Shown: in pieces, positions 33,565 through 42,220 of the stretch
Numbering within the stretch: position 1 is the first letter of the stretch
How the letters are laid out: each line of letters starts with the position of its first letter
Source: Hymenobacter oligotrophus
GTDB taxonomy: Bacteria > Bacteroidota > Bacteroidia > Cytophagales > Hymenobacteraceae
Assembly: GCF_003574965.1 (NCBI RefSeq)
Contig: NZ_CP032317.1
Span: forward strand, 496,001 to 560,000
DNA: 64,000 bases
Reading direction: 5' to 3'
Notes under the pieces: generated by a model
Databases searched by the model: none
Told to the model about the DNA's origin: nothing
What the model saw: only the letters and a program-made list of their open reading frames with translations
Position numbers and translations under genes: made by a program

Positions 33565-36500
33565 TTAGCGCACTACCTCAAACCAGCCTTTGGTGGTTTG
33601 GCCGTTGCTCTGCTTGAACTCGAAGTAGTAGGAGCCGGCGGGCTGGTTGTCGGCGCCCCAGGTGTTGCGGTAGTTGCTGGTGCGGTACACCTGCTTGCCC
33701 CAACGGTTGAACACCGCAAAGCTGTTGCCGGGGTACAGCTCCACGCTCCGGATGAAGAACACGTCGTTGAGCCCGTCGCCGTTGGGCGTAATCACGTTGT
33801 AGAACGCCAGCTGGTTTTCAAACAACGCGTCGGCCTGGTTCGACCACGCCTCGCGGGGCTGCGCCTGCGTGCCAATGGCCTTCACGCGGAAGCCCTGGTT
33901 GAAGCCGGCAAGGCTGCTGGCAAAGCTGGCAGTGTAGGTGCTGCTGGCCGTGGCCGGCACGGTGGTTATGAGTTGCAGCTGGCCGCCGTCGGCGGTGCGG
34001 TACACCTCGTAGCGCGCCACCGGAAAGCCTAGGTAGGCGCTCCATCGCAGGGCCACTTTGCCTTCGGTGCGGGCCTGGCCGGGGTCGGCGCCGGTAAGCT
34101 CCAGGCGCATGGTGGTGTGTTGGGTGCTGCTGAGGGTGGTGCCGCAGGCGTTTACCAAGTCGAGGCGGTATTCGTAGGCCTTGTCATCGGCGTTTACGCC
34201 GGCATCGGTGTAAGCGGCGGCGGTGTTGGCCACGGTGCCCACCTGCACAAAAGCCGTGGTGGTGCCGGCGTCGCGGCGCATGATGCGTACCTGGTTGGGC
34301 GAGTTGGCGTTGTTGGGCACGTTGAGCGCCAGCGTAATGCGGCGGTCGTCCTGCAAATCAACCGAAGCCGTGTTCAGGGCCACGGTAGCATTGTCGAGTA
34401 CTACGTTGAACGTAGCCGCGCAGCCCACCGCCGACGACTCCGTTACCGACACGCTGCGGGCAGTGGCCGTGGCATCGAAATCGACCTGCACCCGCTCGGT
34501 GCCCTGGCCGCTCACCACGGTGCCGCCCGTAATCGTCCATTGGTACGTGCTGCCGGCGGTGCCGGCCAGCGAGTAGCCTAGGCCCGTAAACGAACCAGGG
34601 CATACACTGCGCGGGCCCGCCACGGCCGCCGGCGTAAGCTGCGGCAGCACCGTGAACTGGAAGGTAGCAGGCACGCCCGTGCACCCTAGGTCGTTGGTTT
34701 CGCGCACCGTGAGGGTGTAGGTTACGGGGGCCGTTACGGCGGCAGGAGCCGGCACCGCAAACGTGGCCGTGGTGCCCGTGGCGGCCAGCGCCACGGGGGC
34801 TCCGCTGCCTTGCTGCACTGCCCACGCAAACGTGGAGGTGCTGGCGCCCGGCACTGAGAAGCTTACCGAGCCCGCGCCGGCGCACACGCGCCTAGGTCCG
34901 GCAATGGCCGCGGCCGCCGGGGAGGGCAGCACCGTTACGTACAAGGTATCGGAGGTGCCAAGGCAGCGCACCGAGCCCGGTTGGCTGGTTTCGGTTACCA
35001 CAATTTTGCCCGTGCCGGGGCGCGTCCACTGTACTTGCAGGCTGGCTTGGTTGGTGCCCACCTGCGTGCCGCCGATAATTTGCCAGGCGTAGCTCGAGCC
35101 GTTGGTGAATTGCGTTTGGTAGGTAAAGGGGCCATCGGTTTGGCACACGCGCGTGGGGCCGGTGGGGCGCGCGGTAGCCAGCAGCTGGTTGATGCGCACC
35201 GGGAACACCACCGTGTCGGAAGAACAGCCCGCTTGGTTGAAGCGGAAAGCGCGCAGGCTGGCGTTGGCGTTGGTATTGCCCCAGTTTACGGTAACGCTGC
35301 TGGTGCCTTGGCCGCCGCTGATGGTGCCGCCCTCCACAAGCCACTGATAGCCCGTGCCGCGCGGGTTGCTGATGCTGTACGCAACCCCGCTAGCCTGCGG
35401 ACAAACCGAGGCGCTGCCCTGAATGGGGTCGGCCTCCGGGCGCGGGTTTACGCGCACCAGCACCGAGTCGCGGGCCGAGCAGCCCTGGGCCGTGGTGGCC
35501 GTCAGGAACAGCTTCAGAGTTTGCGAAGTGGCTACGTTGGGGGCCGTAAATGTGGGCTGCGCCGTGGCCGCGCTGCTCAGGCCGGCGGCCGGGCTCCACT
35601 GGTACGTGTAGCCACCTAGGGCGGCCGCGCCCAAGCGCACCCGCTGGCCGGCACACACCGTTACATCGGGGCCGGCATCGGCAGTGGCGGCGGGGTTCAG
35701 GGTAACTATTACTTGGCTGGCGGCGCTGCAACCCTGCGCCGAGGTAGCCACCACCGTGTAGGTAAGCGTTTGCGGGACCGCGCCCGCGGCCAGCGTTTGG
35801 CTGAATACGGGCTGCGCCGCCGTGGGGCTGCTGAGGCCGGCGGCCGGGCTCCACTGGTACGTGTAGCCGGTTACGGCTGCGCTACCTAGGGTGGTTTGCT
35901 CGCCCGAGCACAGGGCCCGGTTTGGCCCCGCGTTGGCTACCACAGCCGGATTTACCGTTACCGTAACGCGGCCGTTGGAGCACGGCGCGCCCGGCGAGGT
36001 TACGGTGTAAGTGGTGGTTCGCGTGGGCGACACCGTGATGCTGCTGCCCGTGAAGGTTTGCCCATCGCCCGTCCACACAAAGGTGCTGGCGCCGCTGGCC
36101 GTGAGGGTTACGGGCTGGCCCGCGCAAATAGTTGGCGCCGAAGGCGTAACGCCCAGGGCAACCGCCGGCAGAATGTTGATGACGCTGGTAGCCGAGTCGC
36201 TGAGGCAGCCCAGCGCGGAGCGGTTGCGCACCGATACCCGCCCTTGGCCGCTGCCGTTCCACAGCACTTGTACCGAGGAGCCGTTGCTCGGGCCCTGAAT
36301 AACACCGCCCTGCACGCGCCAGCTGTAGCCGTTGGTTGGGGCCGGGCCCGCGGCGGTGTAGGTATACGTGCGCGAAAGGTCGCAGAGCTCCTGCGTGCCC
36401 GTGAGGCCCGTGGGAGCAGCGGTTTTCGTTACAAAAATCTGAAATACCTCGGCCACGGTTTTCGAGCCGCAGGCCGCATCGGTAGCCGTTACGGCCACGT

Positions 36501-37749
36501 CGTAGGGGTTGGGGCGGGCCTCGCCGCAGCGCGGCGTAAAGCTGAACTGCCCGCTGGCGTTGCCGTTGCCCGATACGGTAACCGTGCCGGTGCTGGCGCC
36601 GGGTGCGATGGTGCCTGGCGAACCGGCAAACGTGGCGTTGAACCCGTTGGCCCCGTCGAGCAAGCCGCTGTTCACGCGCAGGCTCACGGGGTTGTTGTCG
36701 GCATCGGTGGCGGCCAAATTAAAGGCCAGTGTTTGGCCCTCTTCGATGGTAAACGTGCGCTGACCTAGGGTTGCCTGCGTAAACTGCGGACTTCGGTTGG
36801 GCGCGCAGGGCCGCACCACCAGCTGCACGTCGCGCCGGGTGGTGCCCACTTGCACTTCGGTACCGTTGATGCGCCGGTACTCCTTCACATCAATGGCCAC
36901 CACGTACTTGCCCATGTTGGTAGCGGCAAACCGGGCAATGCCGGTGCTGGCATTGAGGGCGGCGTAGTTGCCCACGCCCGGCCCAAACGGATTCACGGCG
37001 CTAAAGCCCGGCAGGTACTGAACCGGCACCGGCGGCAGCACAAAGTTGGGGAAAGGGGCATTGCCCGCCGCTGGCGTGCCGAAGGTGTAAATCAGCCGGT
37101 CGCCGTCGGCGTCGAAAGCGTTGTTGATGATAACAGTCGTATCGCCCTGGCATACCACCACCACGGCCGTATCCGAAAAAACCGGCGAGGTGTTCGGAAT
37201 GAGCGGCGGGGCCATTTCCGTGTACAACGACATGTTGGTGTTGCCCGGGCTGACGATGTTGTTCACGTCGTTGTTGCGGGCAATGTCGCTGTAGAAAGCG
37301 TAGTAGCCCTCAAACGAAACCGGCAGGTTTACCACGGCCGTGTACTTGGCCAGCGTAACCGGTACGTTGCCGCCCGGAATGGTGCAGCCCCCCGGCAAGC
37401 TGGGGTTGATGCGGACCGTGCTGGTGCGCGGAATGCGCAAGAGGCCACCCGTAGCAAACGGGCTGTTGACGGTTGTGAGCGGAATGCGGGCGTTAGACAG
37501 CGGCGATTTGTTGTAGATGGATACATCCACATCGGGGCGGCCCAGGCCGTTCGGGGTGGCCGGGCTGTCGGAGTTCACGTACACCACCACCGTAATTTGG
37601 TAGCGAAACGGCGCCGCCTGCGGGCCGTTGGCATCCAAAAACTTGTACTGCATTTCGCCGCCCAGCAAGTGCGAACCTAGGGCGGCGCTGCCACTCCACA
37701 GAAACAGTACAAACCACAAAGCTCCAAAGCGGAGTAAAGATTTCATCAT
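33565..37749 (-). CDS. Large T9SS cargo protein with type B (gliding CHU_C) sorting domain
   Basis: The 1394-residue product starts at MMKSLLRF (ATG 37749; an ATG at 37773 adds eight residues), with a signal peptide to about residue 25. The N-terminal part (SHLLGGEMQYKFLDANG) is a conserved gliding-associated domain. Repeated PKD-like segments follow, with motifs such as CAGQPVTLTASG, YTYQWSPAAGLSS (twice) and ISGGQGTSSVTVNWG. A fibronectin-like segment comes next, and the CHU_C domain ends it (FYNVITPNGDGLNDVFF, FNRWGKQVY, GSYYFEF). It is exported and anchored by the type IX system; adhesion is plausible. It carries eight CCTAGG sites. Confidence 0.88.
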   Translation of the reverse strand: MMKSLLRFGALWFVLFLWSGSAALGSHLLGGEMQYKFLDANGPQAAPFRYQITVVVYVNSDSPATPNGLGRPDVDVSIYNKSPLSNARIPLTTVNSPFATGGLLRIPRTSTVRINPSLPGGCTIPGGNVPVTLAKYTAVVNLPVSFEGYYAFYSDIARNNDVNNIVSPGNTNMSLYTEMAPPLIPNTSPVFSDTAVVVVCQGDTTVIINNAFDADGDRLIYTFGTPAAGNAPFPNFVLPPVPVQYLPGFSAVNPFGPGVGNYAALNASTGIARFAATNMGKYVVAIDVKEYRRINGTEVQVGTTRRDVQLVVRPCAPNRSPQFTQATLGQRTFTIEEGQTLAFNLAATDADNNPVSLRVNSGLLDGANGFNATFAGSPGTIAPGASTGTVTVSGNGNASGQFSFTPRCGEARPNPYDVAVTATDAACGSKTVAEVFQIFVTKTAAPTGLTGTQELCDLSRTYTYTAAGPAPTNGYSWRVQGGVIQGPSNGSSVQVLWNGSGQGRVSVRNRSALGCLSDSATSVINILPAVALGVTPSAPTICAGQPVTLTASGASTFVWTGDGQTFTGSSITVSPTRTTTYTVTSPGAPCSNGRVTVTVNPAVVANAGPNRALCSGEQTTLGSAAVTGYTYQWSPAAGLSSPTAAQPVFSQTLAAGAVPQTLTYTVVATSAQGCSAASQVIVTLNPAATADAGPDVTVCAGQRVRLGAAALGGYTYQWSPAAGLSSAATAQPTFTAPNVATSQTLKLFLTATTAQGCSARDSVLVRVNPRPEADPIQGSASVCPQASGVAYSISNPRGTGYQWLVEGGTISGGQGTSSVTVNWGNTNANASLRAFRFNQAGCSSDTVVFPVRINQLLATARPTGPTRVCQTDGPFTYQTQFTNGSSYAWQIIGGTQVGTNQASLQVQWTRPGTGKIVVTETSQPGSVRCLGTSDTLYVTVLPSPAAAAIAGPRRVCAGAGSVSFSVPGASTSTFAWAVQQGSGAPVALAATGTTATFAVPAPAAVTAPVTYTLTVRETNDLGCTGVPATFQFTVLPQLTPAAVAGPRSVCPGSFTGLGYSLAGTAGSTYQWTITGGTVVSGQGTERVQVDFDATATARSVSVTESSAVGCAATFNVVLDNATVALNTASVDLQDDRRITLALNVPNNANSPNQVRIMRRDAGTTTAFVQVGTVANTAAAYTDAGVNADDKAYEYRLDLVNACGTTLSSTQHTTMRLELTGADPGQARTEGKVALRWSAYLGFPVARYEVYRTADGGQLQLITTVPATASSTYTASFASSLAGFNQGFRVKAIGTQAQPREAWSNQADALFENQLAFYNVITPNGDGLNDVFFIRSVELYPGNSFAVFNRWGKQVYRTSNYRNTWGADNQPAGSYYFEFKQSNGQTTKGWFEVVR

Positions 37750-37828
37750 ATAATGCCTAAGAGAGAAGCTCATGAAGACACCGGCGGCGGGCCGCTGGCT
37801 CGCAGCGGCCCGCCGCTCAGGCGCCGTA

Positions 37829-40060
37829 TTAGTTGCGCACCACGCGCCGGGTTACTTGCTCGCCGTTGGGAGCCGTGAGGCGCAGCAGGTACACGCCCTG
37901 CGCCACCGCCGACAAATCGAGCGTGGCGGCTTTGGCACCTCCTAGCTGCACGGCCTGCCGCCGTACTTCGCTACCTAGGAGGGTTTCGAGGGCGGCGGTG
38001 TAGGAGCCGGCCGGGGCCGCGGGCAGTTGCAGCGTCAGCAGGCCATCGGTGGTGGGGTTCGGAAACACGGCCAACCCCGCCATGGCTTTCGGCTCGCGCA
38101 CGGGCAGCGCCGAGGTGATGTTAATGGAGTAATCCTCCGTTTCGGAGTTAAGCTGGTTGGTGATGCACGGGAAAGCGAAATTGGTATTGAGGCGCATCAC
38201 CACGCGCATGCGCGTGAAACCGATAGTGGTGGGGGTAACAGGCACCAAAAACGAGCCGGTAGTGGTGCCGTTGGTGGTGGCGTTCAGCACCATTTCCACC
38301 GATTCGAAAACCCCGTCGCGGTTGTAGTCGATCCAGGCCGTTACGGTGCGGCCAAAATTAGTAGAGGCCGCCACGCTCAGGGTGTAGTTCAGGCCCGTAC
38401 GCAGGTCTATTACTTCGCGCGTAAAGTTGCCGTAGCCGCCGCTGTTGGCGCCCGAAGCGTTGCTGTACGGCGTGGTCAAATGGCCGCCGTTCAGGCTTAC
38501 GTTGGTTATCCAAACGCCTTGGTTGGTGCCGTTGGAGGCGCAGTACTGCACACACGGCACCGTAAGGGCCACGTGCCGGCGCTTCGTGATGCTTTGCACG
38601 CCGAAACTGTTGGTAACGGTCAGGCTGACATCGAACACGCCCGATTTGGTGTAGGTATGCGTGGGGTTTTGCTGCGTGGAGGTGTTGCCGTCGCCGAAGT
38701 TCCAGAGCCAGCTGGTAGGCAGGTTCTGGCTGTCGTCGCTGAAGCGCACCGTGCTCGTGCAAGTGTTGGCGTAATCGGAGCTGAACTCGGCAACCGGGGG
38801 CTGGGTGTTAGCTTGTACCAGCACGCTGTAGTCGTGGGTTTGGCCGTGTTGCAGGTTGGAGCAGGCATTGAAGCCCGAGCCCACAAAGTCCGACATAATG
38901 CGCAGGCGCAGCGGCACGTTCTTCTGGGCTGCGCCCGGAATGGTGATGGTGCCCCTAACCGGTGACGGCTGATTTAGCGAGGTAAGCAGCAGTTCGCTGT
39001 TCGCAAATTGCCCGTCGTTGTTGGTGTCGAGCCACACGCGCGTATCCTGGTTGTTGGTGCCGGTTTGCAGCGTAAGGGTGTAACGATTGCCTTCGGTTAG
39101 GGTAACCTTGCCCGTGCAAGTAAAATCCTGGTAGCCCGCGGTGGGGTTGGTGGCGGTGTTGGTGAGGGTGCCCAACTGCACCTGCGTAATGCCGTAACCG
39201 CAGCAGGCATTGCTGGTTTGCGGCGTGCAGCTGGCCGCTGCCGGCAATTGGTTGTCGTAGCGGATGTAGTTGGCGCGCGTTACCGTGTTGGTACCCGCGC
39301 TGTTGGTAGCCGTGAGCGTAACGCTGTACGTGCCGGGCTGGGCGTAGCACTTGTTGGGGTTTTGCTGCGTGGAGGTAGTGCCGTCGCCGAAGTCCCACAG
39401 CCAACTAGTTGGCGCGTTGGTGCTTTGGTCGGTAAGCTGCACGCAGCCCGAGCACGTGGTGGTGCGGTCGGCCACGAAGGACGCAACGGGCGCCTGCGTG
39501 TTGGCTTGCAGCGTTACGCGGTAGTCCTCGGTTTGGGAGTACTGCGAGGTGGAGCAAGGAGTGGGCTCGGGCGCGTTCACGTAATCGGCCGACACGCGCA
39601 TGCGCAGAGCCGTGCCAAGGGTAGCGCCGGCCGGCACCCGCACGGTGCCGCTTTGCACGCCCTTGCCCGAAGCGCTAAACACCAACTCGCCGCCGCTGCC
39701 GGTGGAGGTGTTGCTGAACTGCCCGTCGTTGTTAAGGTCAATCCACACGCGCACGTGCTCGTTTACCGAGGCGTTGGTGCGCACGGCTATCGGGTAGTCC
39801 TGGCCTATCACCAAACTTGTACCGATGGTACACGCATAATCGCGGTAGCCCTCCTGCACGCCGAGGGTGGTGTTGGTAATGTTGCCCAGCGTTACGTTGA
39901 AAATGCCCATGTTGAAGGCGTACGACGTGCTGGGTGCCGAGCCCGGCGTGCACGCGCTTGGGGTGGCCGGGCATTGCGCTTGCGCGCTTCCGGCCCAAAA
40001 CAAGGCCACAGGTATAAACCAAGCCGTCGACCAGCGCCGCAGGCGTAGAGGTGTTGTCAT
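37829..40060 (-). CDS. T9SS cargo protein with GEVED and PKD domains and type A sorting domain
   Basis: The 743-residue product has a signal peptide (to about residue 29) and three GEVED-type modules around residues 80-190, 330-420 and 560-650 (VWIDLNNDGQF, VWLDTNNDGQFA, AWIDYNRDGVFE, each ending in a TEDY or THDY box). Two PKD domains lie between them (SWLWDFGDGTTSTQQNP, SWLWNFGDGNTSTQQNP). A type A C-terminal sorting domain ends it (VFPNPTTDGLLTL ... GVYLLRL). It is a surface protein delivered by PorV/PorU, 79 bp upstream of the larger cargo gene and probably co-transcribed. Confidence 0.9.
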   Translation of the reverse strand: MTTPLRLRRWSTAWFIPVALFWAGSAQAQCPATPSACTPGSAPSTSYAFNMGIFNVTLGNITNTTLGVQEGYRDYACTIGTSLVIGQDYPIAVRTNASVNEHVRVWIDLNNDGQFSNTSTGSGGELVFSASGKGVQSGTVRVPAGATLGTALRMRVSADYVNAPEPTPCSTSQYSQTEDYRVTLQANTQAPVASFVADRTTTCSGCVQLTDQSTNAPTSWLWDFGDGTTSTQQNPNKCYAQPGTYSVTLTATNSAGTNTVTRANYIRYDNQLPAAASCTPQTSNACCGYGITQVQLGTLTNTATNPTAGYQDFTCTGKVTLTEGNRYTLTLQTGTNNQDTRVWLDTNNDGQFANSELLLTSLNQPSPVRGTITIPGAAQKNVPLRLRIMSDFVGSGFNACSNLQHGQTHDYSVLVQANTQPPVAEFSSDYANTCTSTVRFSDDSQNLPTSWLWNFGDGNTSTQQNPTHTYTKSGVFDVSLTVTNSFGVQSITKRRHVALTVPCVQYCASNGTNQGVWITNVSLNGGHLTTPYSNASGANSGGYGNFTREVIDLRTGLNYTLSVAASTNFGRTVTAWIDYNRDGVFESVEMVLNATTNGTTTGSFLVPVTPTTIGFTRMRVVMRLNTNFAFPCITNQLNSETEDYSINITSALPVREPKAMAGLAVFPNPTTDGLLTLQLPAAPAGSYTAALETLLGSEVRRQAVQLGGAKAATLDLSAVAQGVYLLRLTAPNGEQVTRRVVRN

Positions 40061-40240
40061 AGCAAAGCCGTAAAGGCAGGTACAATCTTTTGCCTAAATG
40101 TAGCGACTAAATGCAGCCGCACGTAACATAAGTGCTAGGTTGCCGTAGCAAACCGGCCGCAAGGCGGGCGGCCTGCCGAAAAGCCTGTAGCTTTGCCGCG
40201 TGTCGCCCTGGCTACCTAGGGGCGCCGCCAGCCACTTAGC

Positions 40241-41050
40241 ATGCAAGGAAAAGTAGTACTTATTACGGGCGGCACCTCGGGCATTGGCCAAGCGTGCGCC
40301 CTGGTTTTTGGGCAAGCCGGTGCCCGCGTGGCCTTCACCGGCCGCGATGAAGCCCGTTTGCAACAAACCACTCAACAATTGAAGCAGCTGGGCATCAATT
40401 GCCTCGCCATTCGGGCCGATGTGGGCGACGAAGCCGACTGCCAGCGCGCCGTGGCCGAAACCGTTGCCGCGTTTGGGCAGCTCGATGTGCTCGTTAACAA
40501 CGCCGGGATTTCCATGCGCGCCACGTTTGCCGATGCGTCGTTGGACGTTATCCGCAAGCTGATGCAAACCAACTTTTTCGGCACGGTTTACACCACCAAA
40601 TACGCGCTGCCCTACATTCAGCGCACCCGCGGCAGCGTGGTGGGCATTTCGAGCATTGCCGGCTACCGGGGCCTGCCGGGCCGCACCGGTTATTCGGCTT
40701 CGAAGTTTGCCATGAACGGTTTTCTGGAATCGTTGCGCACGGAGCTGATGCCGCAGGGCGTGCACGTACTTACCGCGTGCCCGGGTTTCACGGCCTCCAA
40801 CATCCGCAACACCGCCCTGGCCGCCGATGGCTCGCAGCAAGGCGAGTCGCCGCGCGACGAAGCCAGCATGATGACCAGCGCCGAAGTAGCCCAACACATC
40901 CTGCGCGCCGTGCGGGCACGCACGCCAGCGTTGGTGCTCACGGGCAAGGGCAAACTCACCGTGTTCTTAAACAAGTGGTTGCCCGCCAGCATCATGGACA
41001 AATTGGTGCTCAACGAGTTCAAAAAAGAAAAAGACTCGCCCGTGCGCTAA
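40241..41050 (+). CDS. Short-chain dehydrogenase/reductase
   Basis: The 269-residue classical SDR has the cofactor motif TGGTSGIG (residues 9-16), NNAG (86-89), and the catalytic Ser138, Tyr151 and Lys155 (GISSIAGYRGLPGRTGYSASK). The C-terminal tail (TGKGKLTVFLNKWLPASIMDKLV) resembles members acting on lipid-like or membrane-bound substrates. Substrate unknown. It follows a CCTAGG at 40215 and a TAGCTTTG -7-like box near 40188. Confidence 0.9.
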   Translation: MQGKVVLITGGTSGIGQACALVFGQAGARVAFTGRDEARLQQTTQQLKQLGINCLAIRADVGDEADCQRAVAETVAAFGQLDVLVNNAGISMRATFADASLDVIRKLMQTNFFGTVYTTKYALPYIQRTRGSVVGISSIAGYRGLPGRTGYSASKFAMNGFLESLRTELMPQGVHVLTACPGFTASNIRNTALAADGSQQGESPRDEASMMTSAEVAQHILRAVRARTPALVLTGKGKLTVFLNKWLPASIMDKLVLNEFKKEKDSPVR

Positions 41051-41062
41051 GAATATCTTTTG

Positions 41063-41127
41063 TGCCTCCCCAAAACACAAGCCGGCGTGCCCTAGGTGGG
41101 CACGCCGGCTTGTGTTTTGGGGAGGCA
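41063..41127 (+). terminator. 30-bp perfect hairpin after the SDR gene, CCTAGG at its tip
   Basis: Arms 41063-41092 and 41098-41127 are exact reverse complements around the 5-base loop TAGGT, so a CCTAGG copy (41091-41096) forms the tip. It ends the SDR gene and, from the other side, the TPR/SH3 gene is 100 bp away. Confidence 0.88.
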
Positions 41128-41228
41128 GGGCAACAGTCGGCCGCATGAAGCTTTAGGAGCGGCCTCGCGCGCCAAGCTGTACGCCTGCCCTAGGTGTGGT
41201 CTGGCTCGGCACCTAGGGCGCGTTGGTG

Positions 41229-41954
41229 TTAGTTAATCAGCACCAAATCGTGTTGCCGGATGTAGGCCGTGCGCCCGCGCCACAGCACCCGAAACCAAAT
41301 GTCTTCTTGCCCTTGCACGAGCAGCCGGTCGCCGGCGGCAGCGGTACTCAGCCAGCTTGCGCCGGCGCTGGGCGCCGTCATGAGCACGGCCCTGGGTTGG
41401 CACACCAACCCCGTTGCGGGCGTGTCGAACACGTTCAGAAAAGCGCCGACCAGCACCAAGTACACGCCGTAAAGCAACCACCAACCGCGCGCGGCACCCC
41501 GGCGCCGCAGCACCAGCAACGTACCGGCGGCCACCGCAACCCCGAGCAAACTTTGCAGCACGGTGGGGTAGTAGCGCCGAAACGTAAGGGCCACCTGCTG
41601 GCGCCACGTACTGGGGTAGCCGGTGAGGCGGTGCGTCACGGCCAGCTCCGTCATTTTGCGCCACACCGCCGTGCTGGGGTAATGGGCTTGGTACAGATTC
41701 AGGTAATACAACGCCGAAGGGTACTGGTCGCGGCTTTCTTGCACGGCCGCCAGCCGCAGCAGCATTTGGGGGCTAGCTTGCCCTTGGCCCAATACCCGCT
41801 TGTAGAGTTGGTAGGCCTGCGCGGGCTTTCCGGCGTCGAAGAGCGAATCCGCTTTCTGAGCTAGGGTATTTTGGCCCTGAGCCTTAGCTACTTGAAAAGT
41901 AAATGCCCACAGAAACCAAAAAAACGCGACTTTTTTTGCCGAAAAGTTTGGCAT
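41229..41954 (-). CDS. TPR and SH3-domain membrane protein (BatE-like)
   Basis: From ATG 41954 the product is 241 residues: signal or anchor (VAFFWFLWAFTFQVAKA), TPR-like helices (ADSLFDAGKPAQAYQLYKRVL, YPSALYYLNLYQAHYPS), two membrane helices near residues 130-175, then a C-terminal SH3-like domain (DRLLVQGQEDIWFRVLWRGRTAYIRQHDL). The layout recalls the Bacteroidetes BatE protein, but without the usual bat operon neighbours. Its first codons overlap the divergent tRNA-Lys promoter. Function is not established. Confidence 0.6.
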   Translation of the reverse strand: MPNFSAKKVAFFWFLWAFTFQVAKAQGQNTLAQKADSLFDAGKPAQAYQLYKRVLGQGQASPQMLLRLAAVQESRDQYPSALYYLNLYQAHYPSTAVWRKMTELAVTHRLTGYPSTWRQQVALTFRRYYPTVLQSLLGVAVAAGTLLVLRRRGAARGWWLLYGVYLVLVGAFLNVFDTPATGLVCQPRAVLMTAPSAGASWLSTAAAGDRLLVQGQEDIWFRVLWRGRTAYIRQHDLVLIN

Positions 41955-41979
41955 CAATAATTTCGACCTACTACTTTTG
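41947..41979 (+). promoter_or_regulatory. tRNA-Lys promoter
   Basis: TTTG (41947-41950), 21 bases, then TACTTTTG (41972-41979) matches the Bacteroidetes consensus. The tRNA begins 44 bases after the -7 box. The -33 box overlaps the first codons of the divergent TPR/SH3 gene. Confidence 0.65.
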
Positions 41980-42023
41980 TGCCACAATCAACGACAGCAG
42001 GTCGCTGAAACCACAAAGAAAAC

Positions 42024-42096
42024 GATTCTGTAGCTCAGCTGGTAGAGCAATACACTTTTAATGTATGGGTCCTGGGTTCGAATCCCAGCGGAATCA
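42024..42096 (+). tRNA. tRNA-Lys (anticodon TTT)
   Basis: The 73-base cloverleaf folds fully: acceptor GATTCTG with CGGAATC, D-arm GCTC/GAGC, anticodon stem ATACA/TGTAT with loop CTTTTAA (anticodon TTT), and T-arm CTGGG-TTCGAAT-CCCAG. Discriminator A; the CCA is not encoded. A terminator follows. Confidence 0.97.
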
Positions 42097-42100
42097 CTCT

Positions 42101-42130
42101 AAAGCCTCGCACTTCTGCGGGGCTTTTTTG
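42101..42130 (+). terminator. Terminator after tRNA-Lys
   Basis: AAGCCTCGCA pairs with TGCGGGGCTT (one G-T pair) around CTTC, then a T-run ends it. Confidence 0.85.
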
Positions 42131-42220
42131 TTTTACGCGCTTTCTGGCGTTAGGCCGTTGCTAAGCAAAACTTTAGCCCTCTGCCAAGCTCTGCGTACGT
42201 GGGCCAAACCAAAGCGCCAA

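Noticed and set aside
33565-40060. Repeated modules read as CRISPR or tandem DNA repeats
   Set aside because: They are protein-level PKD/GEVED repeats inside open frames, not evenly spaced DNA repeats.
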